Source: Gilliamella sp. App4-10
Lineage (GTDB): Bacteria; Pseudomonadota; Gammaproteobacteria; Enterobacterales; Orbaceae
Length of the DNA: 32,408 bases
Direction of reading: 5' to 3'
NCBI RefSeq assembly: GCF_001690495.1
Contig: NZ_LZGS01000012.1
Location: 1 to 32,408 of the forward strand
Positions 7,796-14,181 of this stretch are shown here, one piece after another. The first letter of the stretch is position 1. Every line of letters starts with the position of its first letter. Made by a program: the position numbers and the translations under genes. Below the pieces are notes generated by a model. That model made no database searches and was not told the DNA's origin. It saw only the letters and a list, made by a program, of their open reading frames with translations.

Positions 7796-8264
7796 ACTTT
7801 AGAAAGTACTTGCGTTATTTACGGTAATTTGAGACGCCATCAAAATAAATAAAAAATAAATGGTTATTATTTTTGAGAGTTGTTCTAGTAATAAAGCATC
7901 AATAACAAATTAATTTTTATATAGCTTTATTCTAAAGAGAAAATATTTACATTTATTTATGCAAACACGAAAAAATTTAAGGCCGCTGTTATTATTGAAA
8001 ATAATTACGGCAAATATTTATTTATCAAAAAAATAATGATGATTACTTTATTTTACCTAGCAAAAAAAGAAAATACCAAAGATGAGTTGTATTTAAAAGT
8101 AATTATCCAATAAAATAATTAACCATGAAAAAACAACGAAAAGAGAATTTTATTGGATTAATATTAATCATCCAATAAAAAACTTATCGTTCAGGATAAA
8201 CAATATTATTAATTTTCTATTACAAGAAAAAGTATGCTATCGAACGAGATAATCATTAGCTATC
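7796..8264. other. 469-bp AT-rich gap, no gene seen
   Basis: No frame here looks coding and I see no convincing terminator for either flanking transcript. The first bases repeat the copy-1/copy-2 junction (ATGAATAAA, then CTT TAG), as if the duplicated immunity unit ended just after a would-be next start. A short repeat shared with the 18.8-kb region lies at 7809-7834. ATCCAATAAAA occurs twice, near 8104 and 8168. Confidence 0.6.
7809..7834 (+). repeat. 26-bp intergenic repeat, copy A
   Basis: CTTGCGTTATTTAC, two variable bases, then TAATTTGAGA. It matches 18834-18859 at 24 of 26 positions. Both copies are intergenic, in the same orientation, about 11 kb apart. Confidence 0.6.
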
Positions 8265-8879
8265 TTACCGTTCTCTTGTAGTTAATACCCGTTCAACTGT
8301 ATCAACAATGGCTTGAGTTTGAGAATCAATTTCAATGTTGACTTTATCCCCTACTTTTTTTTCGTCTAAAGTAGTAATGGCTAACGTTTCGGGAATTAAG
8401 TGAATAGTAAAACTATCTATTTTTACCTGTCCAACCGTCAGGCTGGCGCCGTCAATTCCTATAAAGCCTTTATATAATACATATTTCATAAATTTTTTCG
8501 GCAATTGTAATGTCATTTCACAATTCGTGGCGGTTTTTTGTATATCAATAATGGTTGCAGTGCAAGAGATATGCCCTGACATCACATGCCCACCAATTTC
8601 ATCACCATATTTGGCGCTACGCTCGATATTGACATAATCATTGATTTTTTTATCACCCAATGTAGTTAATGCAAGAGTTTCTTCCATAATATCAAACGAC
8701 ACAACATCTTTATCAAAGCCTGTTACAGTTAAGCAGCAACCATCATTGGCAATTGAAGCGCCAATTTCAATTTTATCGGTTAATTGATGCGGTAATTTGA
8801 CTTTATATGTTCTTAATTTAGCTTTGTCTTTAATATCAATAATTTGACCTACACCCTGTACAATTCCCGTAAACACCAT
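8265..8879 (-). CDS. ribE: Riboflavin synthase alpha chain
   Basis: This 204-residue protein dismutates two 6,7-dimethyl-8-ribityllumazine molecules into riboflavin and a pyrimidinedione, the last step of riboflavin synthesis. It opens with MVFTGIVQGVG, the family signature with one extra residue. It has two similar lumazine-binding halves: NDGCCLTVTGF...EETLALTTLG in the first, and GIDGASLTVG...PETLAITTLDEKKVGDKVNIE in the second. KYGDEIGGHVMSGHI joins them. The C-terminal helix TQAIVDTVERVL matches E. coli RibC/RibE. Length is near normal (E. coli about 213), with a slightly short tail. The start is fixed by AAAGGGGAAA directly before the ATG. It stands alone; no other rib gene is in the window and I see no FMN riboswitch upstream. 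Confidence 0.96.
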   Translation of the reverse strand: MVFTGIVQGVGQIIDIKDKAKLRTYKVKLPHQLTDKIEIGASIANDGCCLTVTGFDKDVVSFDIMEETLALTTLGDKKINDYVNIERSAKYGDEIGGHVMSGHISCTATIIDIQKTATNCEMTLQLPKKFMKYVLYKGFIGIDGASLTVGQVKIDSFTIHLIPETLAITTLDEKKVGDKVNIEIDSQTQAIVDTVERVLTTRER

Positions 8880-9186
8880 TTTCCCCTTTGCTATATCAAT
8901 TTTTAATGGCTATTTTAGCCTAATCAAATCATAATTTCCTAATGATTAAATTAATTGTATAGACAAATAATATTAAGACCTGTCTTTATGTATTATTATT
9001 ATTCAACTAAAACAAATATAAAATTTGGATCAAACGATATTCGTTTCTAGCTCCTATCGTTATGATCAGTCTAAATTTTTTGTTAATTAAAGTGAGGCTT
9101 ACCTTAAAGAATTAATTATTGCATGTAAAAGGATATATTTTATCTTCATGCAGTTGGATTTCACTTTTGCTAATTAAGGATTATCT
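8880..9186. other. Divergent promoter region between ribE and crcB
   Basis: This 307-bp AT-rich gap must hold the promoters of both flanking genes. The only structure I see is an interrupted inverted repeat, TGCATG at 9120-9125 and CATGCA at 9147-9152, in the likely crcB leader. No conserved fluoride-riboswitch core is recognisable before crcB. No ORF looks real. Confidence 0.55.
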
Positions 9187-9564
9187 ATGTTGAAACTTAT
9201 TCTAGCCATTTCAGTCGGCTCTGTGGCGGGGGGGTTATTGCGTTGGTTTTTATCGCTTAAATTAAATATTATTGCTTTTGCGATTCCGCTAGGCACACTA
9301 CTGTCTAATTTGGTCGCAGGCTATATTATTGGCTTTGCTATTGCCTTTTTTAATCATTCTACCCTTTCAGCCGAATGGCGTTTACTTGTAATAACGGGTT
9401 TTTGTGGTGGACTGTCGACCTTTTCGACTTTTTCAGCCGAAATCGTTAATTTTTTACAAGAAGGTCGAATATTGTGGGGATTAGCAACCATTTTTATACA
9501 TGTTATTGGTTCCGTTTTAATGACTTTTTTAGGAATCATGTCATATCAATGGTTGCGTTCTTAA
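9187..9564 (+). CDS. crcB: Fluoride channel/exporter CrcB (Fluc)
   Basis: This 125-residue inner-membrane protein has four hydrophobic helices and the Fluc signature [15 protein letters not shown] (about 75-89), whose Thr/Phe/Ser residues line the fluoride path. Other matches are [13 protein letters not shown] at the N terminus and [16 protein letters not shown], holding the conserved Asn that faces the pore. Length is typical. Fluc proteins work as antiparallel dimers and let fluoride leave the cytoplasm. AAGGA lies 9 nt before the ATG. Unlike many bacterial crcB genes, no fluoride riboswitch is recognisable upstream. It is a single-gene unit, followed by sulA with its own promoter. Confidence 0.95.
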   Translation: MLKLILAISVGSVAGGLLRWFLSLKLNIIAFAIPLGTLLSNLVAGYIIGFAIAFFNHSTLSAEWRLLVITGFCGGLSTFSTFSAEIVNFLQEGRILWGLATIFIHVIGSVLMTFLGIMSYQWLRS

Positions 9565-9609
9565 GTTTGTACTATTTATAGATAATATAAAAAATGATTA
9601 CAAAGAAAG

Positions 9610-9638
9610 TTTACAACCGCAAAATACTGTATTAATAT
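9610..9638 (+). promoter_or_regulatory. Predicted sulA promoter
   Basis: A -35 box TTTACA (9610-9615), a 17-bp spacer and a -10 box TAATAT (9633-9638) fit a sigma-70 promoter. The -10 box lies inside the first LexA box, so LexA bound there would block polymerase. Confidence 0.6.
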
Positions 9639-9642
9639 ACAC
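9627..9642 (+). promoter_or_regulatory. LexA (SOS) box 1 upstream of sulA
   Basis: CTGTATTAATATACAC matches the gammaproteobacterial SOS box CTGT-N8-ACAG at 7 of 8 fixed bases, with an AT-rich core. It overlaps the -10 box and shares its last base with box 2. Confidence 0.75.
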
Positions 9643-9657
9643 TGTATACAAACACAG
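9642..9657 (+). promoter_or_regulatory. LexA (SOS) box 2 upstream of sulA
   Basis: CTGTATACAAACACAG is a perfect CTGT-N8-ACAG box ending 13 bp before the sulA ATG. Its centre is 15 bp from that of box 1, about one and a half helical turns. Confidence 0.88.
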
Positions 9658-9670
9658 TATTGAGATTATT

Positions 9671-10069
9671 ATGCTTATTGAACATTCAACACCACAACTT
9701 ATGGCTGTTAATTTTGAGTCACCTTTTCAACAGGTATTGCAACAACAACGCCCTTTATTAAAATCATTTAATAAAGCTAAAAAATGGCAATTATGGCTCT
9801 CCAACCGACCAATGTTAAAACGCTCATGGGTTAATAGCGCAGGTTTAGATAAACACAAAGTGATTCATCTGACAAATTTAAATAGCTCAAACCTAGTATC
9901 AACCATTGAAAAAGCCTTACAAAGCAAAACCTGCAGCTATGTGGTTGCCTGCATCAATGATCTTAATGAACAAGATAAGGCTCGCTTGCAACAAGCGGTA
10001 TCATTAAGTGATACCTGTCTGCTTTTGGTTAACGATCAACAATGTGAACAGCTAATTCAATACCACTAA
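9671..10069 (+). CDS. sulA: SulA-type SOS cell-division inhibitor (short form)
   Basis: This 132-residue protein resembles E. coli SulA along its core: KKWQLWLSNRPMLKRSWVNSAGL (about 36-58), KVIHLTNLNSSNLVSTIEKAL and SYVVACINDLNEQDKARL. SulA binds FtsZ and stops septum formation during DNA damage. The protein is shorter than E. coli SulA (169 residues), lacking most of the variable N-terminal tail and part of the region before the end. It still ends Tyr-His, and the last His of E. coli SulA is needed for recognition by Lon, so fast turnover may be kept. The two LexA boxes just upstream support the call independently of the protein. The Shine-Dalgarno is weak (GAG at 9662-9664). It is a single-gene unit. 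Confidence 0.85.
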   Translation: MLIEHSTPQLMAVNFESPFQQVLQQQRPLLKSFNKAKKWQLWLSNRPMLKRSWVNSAGLDKHKVIHLTNLNSSNLVSTIEKALQSKTCSYVVACINDLNEQDKARLQQAVSLSDTCLLLVNDQQCEQLIQYH

Positions 10070-10169
10070 CTGGGAGTGATAACCAATTTATTATCCTACC
10101 CTACAGTTTATCGCTGTTTTATTTTGTTCTCCTGTTGCTACTAGTTAGAAGCAAAAGGCTTTAAATAGT

Positions 10170-10370
10170 TTACCAATTGTGGGGAAAAACTAAATAATCG
10201 AGTATGGGAATCCAATAATATTCGCCAATGGTAATGATGTTTTTATACACTAAAGACCGTTTAAGCTTTAAAAAAGTAAACGCATATAGTAATTTGGTTG
10301 TACACGCTGCTTAATAAGTACCTATAAGAAACCCCATTATCATTAATGGAATAGAAACAAGCTTTTTCAT
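10170..10370 (-). pseudogene. Possible decayed small lipoprotein gene
   Basis: From an ATG at 10370 preceded by GTGGGAAAAC, the frame reads MKKLVSIPLMIMGFLIGTY, then TAA, then Ala-Ala-Cys-Thr-Thr and 40 more residues to a second TAA. A basic start, hydrophobic stretch and Ala-Ala-Cys look like a lipoprotein signal with a nonsense codon just before the lipobox. A different frame of the same strand over the same bases also reads well (LPLSKYIKWENCNEKACFYS onward), so frameshifts are likely and I cannot fix the original frame. Product not recognised. Confidence 0.35.
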
Positions 10371-10508
10371 TACAGTTTTCCCACTTAATATATTTTGATA
10401 AAGGTAAATCATTAATTTATATTGTCTGTTTTTCCATATGCCCCTTTATTTGTACAATAGACTTATGGCTAAGTAAAATTTAGGTGATTTTGATTATCAT
10501 AGATCCAA

Positions 10509-10748
10509 TCAAATACTCATTGCATCTTGTTTGGTTTGATTAATGACTGTTTTAGCTATCCATTGTGATTGTGATATTACATGCTGATCATCAAGTTTCC
10601 AGATATTTTTAAGTATCATAAATATTTCAGAGCCATCACTGATCGAAATAACATAATTTCGTTTTTTACACCTGCATATGTTGTGGAAGGTATTAAAATC
10701 TGTTGAATCACTAGGTATATATTTTTAATCGCGAATATCATACTGCAT
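10509..10748 (-). pseudogene. Decayed small gene of unknown function
   Basis: The frame reads MQYDIRD, then TAA at 10725-10727, then 71 residues to a TGA, including YVISISDGSEIFMILKNIW and SQSQWIAKTVINQTKQDAM. The part after the stop has ordinary protein composition and no further stops, but lacks an early start or a Shine-Dalgarno. I read it as a gene killed by an early nonsense codon; the family is not recognised. It may have formed a pair with the remnant just downstream on the same strand. Confidence 0.4.
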
Positions 10749-10928
10749 TTTAATAAATTAGTTAAAATCTATAATTCCCTAAAAAAATTTGAGAAATGAG
10801 AAATTGAGATTAACCTCGCCATACAGCAAAAAACGATTAAAGTTGATTGAATATTATTTGTAAATACCCCCTTACTTTTAGCATAGAAAATGTTCTAGTT
10901 TTGGGTTGTACTATTTTAGGAAATAGTA

Positions 10929-11636
10929 TTACTTAAATTTTAATAAGATATTTTTCCAACTTGAATCCAATTGAGCATTTATTGTCATTTGCTTTTGCTC
11001 AATTGGATGCGTAAATTTTAATACACTGGCATGAAGCATTAATCTTTTAATACCGAAATAATCGGTAAATGCTCGATTTTGATGAAGATCACCGTGTTTA
11101 CTGTCTCCTAAGATAGGATGAAAAATGTGCTTCATATGGCGACGTAATTGATGTTTACGACCCGTTTTTGGTTTTAATTCAATAAAACTATATCTTGCAG
11201 TATCAAATTTACCAACTTTAATCGGAACTTCAATTTTGCTAATCCCTCGATAAAAAGTCACTGCATCTTGTGCAGATTTATTTTTGTGAGAAAATTTATC
11301 AGCGATTTTGTCTAATTCTTCAACTAAAGGGTAATCAATCACTGCTTCACCCTCAACATAACCACGCACTATTGCATAATAGTTTTTTTCAATTTTTTTG
11401 GTCAAAAATTGTTCAGACATTAAACGTGCAACTTTGCTGGATAAGGCGAACAATAATACGCCTGAAGTTGGTCTATCGAGTCGATGTACAGGAAACACAT
11501 GTTGACCAATCTGATCTCGCAAGGTTTGCATAACAACCACGGTTTCATTTTTATCTAACCAACTGCGATGCACAAGCCACCCTGATGGCTTGTTGATGGC
11601 AATTAAGACATCATCTTGATAAAGAATTTCAAACAT
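10929..11636 (-). CDS. truC: tRNA pseudouridine(65) synthase TruC
   Basis: This 235-residue RluA-family enzyme turns U65 of some tRNAs into pseudouridine. It matches E. coli TruC nearly throughout: EILYQDDVLIAINKPSGWLV at the N terminus, VVMQTLRDQIGQHVFPVHRLDRPTSGVLLF with catalytic Asp54, DYPLVEELDKIADKF, and the TruC-typical LKPKTGRKHQLRRHMKHIFHPILGDSKHGDL. Length is slightly under E. coli's. The gene lies 23 bp after the HAD phosphatase gene on the same strand, so they are probably co-transcribed. The Shine-Dalgarno is poor, which fits translation helped by the upstream gene. Confidence 0.96.
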   Translation of the reverse strand: MFEILYQDDVLIAINKPSGWLVHRSWLDKNETVVVMQTLRDQIGQHVFPVHRLDRPTSGVLLFALSSKVARLMSEQFLTKKIEKNYYAIVRGYVEGEAVIDYPLVEELDKIADKFSHKNKSAQDAVTFYRGISKIEVPIKVGKFDTARYSFIELKPKTGRKHQLRRHMKHIFHPILGDSKHGDLHQNRAFTDYFGIKRLMLHASVLKFTHPIEQKQMTINAQLDSSWKNILLKFK

Positions 11637-11659
11637 GGATTAATTTACTAAAAAATCAA

Positions 11660-12478
11660 TTATAAAAATAGTTTTTCAAGTTCTGTAGCTATACTTGGGC
11701 TATTATTATCACCAATGGCATAATTTGCTTTGGCTTTTACTTCGTCATCGGCATTACCCATCGCAATTCCTAACCCAGCACTAGATAACATACTTATATC
11801 ATTATAACTATCACCAAAAGCGACTATTTCACTTAAATTAATATCTTCGTGCTCAGCCCAATGAGTTAAACCATTTCCTTTGGTATTTCCTTTAACTGCA
11901 ACATCCGCTCGATTTGACCAAGACCATTCACACGAAAACACATCTAACGAATCCACTGTATCTGAAAATTGTTGTAGCGCAGGGATGTTATGGCTACTTG
12001 TTGCAAATTTAAAAATAGCACCTGCCTGATCAATAACCTTTTCAAAACTCTCTACTTTTTGAATTTCTGGTTGTAAAAAATCTGGTAATGATTTAACCCA
12101 TTTAAAAAAACCTTCTAAATGATCATCTAATACTTCATAAGTCATCATTTGATCAGTATAAATTAAAGTATGAATACCATATTGATTGACCAGTTTTAAT
12201 AGCATTCGTGCTTGATCTTTAGTCATTGGTTTAGCTGCAAAAGCCTCTTTTTTTTCAAAATTATAGACATAAGATCCATTACAGCAAATTGCTGGCGTTG
12301 ATAATTTGAGTTGATAGTAATAAGGATAAATTACAGAATGATGACGCCCCGATACTAAAATGACTTTCACACCTTTAGCACTGATTTTTTTTATCATCTC
12401 AACTGTTTCTGGCAAAATTAAACGGTTACTGGCTAGTAACGTACCATCCATATCAAAGGCAACAGCTTTATACTTCAT
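11660..12478 (-). CDS. Cof-type HAD-IIB sugar/cofactor phosphatase
   Basis: This 272-residue cytoplasmic phosphatase has all HAD motifs: motif I FDMDGTLL (Asp9 nucleophile, Asp11 acid/base), motif II Ser in ILVSGRHH (about 41-48), a motif III Lys in AVKGNTKGNGL, and motif IV FGDSYNDISML. A large C2b cap fills the middle, as in YidA, YigL and YbiV. The cap sets specificity and I cannot name a substrate; YigL-type pyridoxal phosphatase and sugar phosphatase are both possible. GAGG lies 6-7 nt before the ATG. The upstream gap (12479-12590) has two near-identical TTAGYTAAACATT elements that could be an operator. It probably forms an operon with truC. Confidence 0.9.
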   Translation of the reverse strand: MKYKAVAFDMDGTLLASNRLILPETVEMIKKISAKGVKVILVSGRHHSVIYPYYYQLKLSTPAICCNGSYVYNFEKKEAFAAKPMTKDQARMLLKLVNQYGIHTLIYTDQMMTYEVLDDHLEGFFKWVKSLPDFLQPEIQKVESFEKVIDQAGAIFKFATSSHNIPALQQFSDTVDSLDVFSCEWSWSNRADVAVKGNTKGNGLTHWAEHEDINLSEIVAFGDSYNDISMLSSAGLGIAMGNADDEVKAKANYAIGDNNSPSIATELEKLFL

Positions 12479-12516
12479 ATGATCCCTCTTTTTATTTCTA
12501 ACTTCTGCTCTAAAGT

Positions 12517-12554
12517 TTAGCTAAACATTTAAACCAAATAATTAGTTAAACATT
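12517..12554. repeat. Pair of 13-bp direct repeats upstream of the HAD phosphatase gene
   Basis: TTAGCTAAACATT (12517-12529) and TTAGTTAAACATT (12542-12554) differ at one base and are 25 bp apart start to start, just upstream of the gene starting at 12478. They could be a regulator site or chance in AT-rich DNA. Confidence 0.3.
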
Positions 12555-12590
12555 GAGTTTACAAGCTGGTATTAAAACTTCACATTAAAT

Positions 12591-13196
12591 TTAAAATTCA
12601 ATTTTTTGGCGTCCAACAAACGAATGCGATAAGGTAGTACCATCGACCATTTCGAGCTCTCCTCCAACTGGAACACCATGAGCTATTCGTGTTGCTATTA
12701 CATTAAACTCTGCACACATTTGAGCAATATAATTGGCGGTTGCATCACCTTCAACGGTCGGATTAGTGGCTAAAATAACTTCGCTGATCGATTCTAATGT
12801 TAATTTGTTTTTCAATAAATCAAGTCCAATATCATTTGGACCAATACCGTCTAATGGAGATAAATGGCCTAATAATACAAAATAACGTCCACTATACTGC
12901 CCTGTTTGTTCAATAGCAACTATATCTGCAGGCGTTTCGACTACACAAAGTTGCCTGCTGTTTTGACGACGATAATTTGCACAAATGGTGCAGACTTCTT
13001 GTTCAGTAAAGGTTCGACATTCTTTGCAATGACCTATATTTATCATTGCTTCATGTAACTCATGAGCTAATTTAATGCCACCTTGTCGATTCCGTTGTAA
13101 TAAATGAAAGGCCATACGTTGCGCTGATTTGGGACCAACGCCAGGTAAACAGCGCAGTGCTTCCATAAGTGATTCTAATAATGGACTTATTTGCAT
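12591..13196 (-). CDS. recR: Recombination mediator RecR
   Basis: This 201-residue protein has normal RecR length and order. A helix-hairpin-helix (about 9-30, [20 protein letters not shown]) is followed by a four-Cys zinc site (Cys57, Cys60, Cys69, Cys72). A Toprim domain comes next ([33 protein letters not shown]), and the C terminus reads [17 protein letters not shown]. With RecF and RecO it loads RecA onto SSB-coated gaps. In E. coli recR follows dnaX and ybaB, but here the gene upstream is plsY, also on the minus strand but ending 212 bp before the recR start, so recR has probably moved or has its own promoter. The Shine-Dalgarno is weak. No LexA box is visible. Confidence 0.97.
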   Translation of the reverse strand: MQISPLLESLMEALRCLPGVGPKSAQRMAFHLLQRNRQGGIKLAHELHEAMINIGHCKECRTFTEQEVCTICANYRRQNSRQLCVVETPADIVAIEQTGQYSGRYFVLLGHLSPLDGIGPNDIGLDLLKNKLTLESISEVILATNPTVEGDATANYIAQMCAEFNVIATRIAHGVPVGGELEMVDGTTLSHSFVGRQKIEF

Positions 13197-13408
13197 GAAT
13201 TTATTTGGCTCTCACAATTTGTTTTTTAGATTAATAATACCTTCTTTCCAAAATCTATCAAACAACAATTATTCTATTATTTTAATTTAATAATGATAAA
13301 AATTGAAAAAAACTTACAAAAATATTAGTAGATACAATCATGTTTAGTTTGCAATAGCTTTACAAAAGCAAATCGTTAGATTTATACTTATTGCGTATAG
13401 GTTTTAGA

Positions 13409-14011
13409 CTATTTTTTGTTCTTGCTACGATCATAACTTTTCATTTCTTCACCCTTTAAAAGGCGTGTAATGTTACTATTGTGACGAATAATAATCAAAC
13501 ATGAAAGCATTGCAACCGGTAAGGTAAGCTCAGGTTTAAATAACCAAACATAAAATGATGCCATAAGAAAACCAACAATTGAGGCTACTGATGAATACCC
13601 AGTTATTAATAGGGTAAACAACCAAGTCAAAATAAAGCAAGCTGTAAAATCAAACCCGATAGGAGCCATCATACCTAATGCAGTTGCAACACCTTTACCA
13701 CCATGAAAATGAAAAAAACAGGGAAAGATATGCCCTAAACAAGCAAAAATACCAATAATACCTAAAAAGAAAGGAGTAATACCAAGCCGATAAGATATAT
13801 AAACCGGAATTGTACCTTTTAACATATCAAAGATTAAAACAAAAATGGCAGGTAATTTGCCATTAAGTCGTAAAATATTGGTTGCTCCGGGATTGTGCGA
13901 ACCGTGTTCTGAAGGATTAGGCAGGCGCATGATACGGCTGATAATCATTGCACCAGAAAGTGATCCCAAAAAATAGGCAATTATGCTCATCAATACAATT
14001 TGTAATGTCAA
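13409..14011 (-). CDS. plsY: Acyl-phosphate glycerol-3-phosphate acyltransferase PlsY
   Basis: This inner-membrane enzyme moves an acyl group from acyl-phosphate to glycerol-3-phosphate, the first step of phospholipid synthesis. Its three conserved cytoplasmic motifs are present: GSLSGAMIISRIMRLPNPSEHG, GSHNPGATNILR, and HIFPCFFHFHGGKGVATALG. About five membrane helices and the PVAMLSCLIIIRH C-terminal segment match E. coli PlsY. I place the start at the TTG at 14011 (MTLQIVLMS), because AAAGGAG sits 7 nt upstream and the protein then begins like E. coli's. A GTG at 14035 in the same frame would add eight residues encoded by the Shine-Dalgarno itself and is less likely. The tail is short and basic. 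Single-gene unit. Confidence 0.95.
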   Translation of the reverse strand: MTLQIVLMSIIAYFLGSLSGAMIISRIMRLPNPSEHGSHNPGATNILRLNGKLPAIFVLIFDMLKGTIPVYISYRLGITPFFLGIIGIFACLGHIFPCFFHFHGGKGVATALGMMAPIGFDFTACFILTWLFTLLITGYSSVASIVGFLMASFYVWLFKPELTLPVAMLSCLIIIRHNSNITRLLKGEEMKSYDRSKNKK

Positions 14012-14018
14012 AATACAA

Positions 14019-14025
14019 CTCCTTT
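14019..14025 (-). promoter_or_regulatory. Shine-Dalgarno setting the plsY TTG start
   Basis: AAAGGAG on the minus strand, 7 nt before TTG at 14011. It is far stronger than anything before the upstream GTG. Confidence 0.7.
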
Positions 14026-14181
14026 CATTTGCCACTTTCTGCTAATAATTAAACTTCAAGCAATAAAACAAACACATTATAAAGCTATATTTTGCCTATT
14101 TTCGCTATTTATTAAAAATATAAAAGATCTGGGTATTACACTTCGCCCATCCTATATATGCTAAGTGGTAATAATGTTATG

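Larger units (their letters stand above)
10070..10928. other. 859-bp gap holding decayed coding remnants
   Basis: No intact gene is visible between sulA and truC. Two stretches on the minus strand read like eroded protein genes and are listed separately (10170-10370 and 10509-10748). Near the truC end, TGTAAATACCCC at 10859-10870 equals the first 12 bases of the IS3-family end at 32068. A perfect AT-rich hairpin (10909-10928) abuts the truC stop codon but has no T-run. Confidence 0.55.

Noticed and set aside
8880-9186. Fluoride riboswitch before crcB
   Set aside because: I looked for the conserved fluoride aptamer core and found none; the only structure is a weak TGCATG/CATGCA inverted repeat.
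10909-10928. Perfect 8-bp hairpin after truC as a terminator
   Set aside because: The stem is nearly all A/T and there is no T-run on the minus strand, so termination is not supported.
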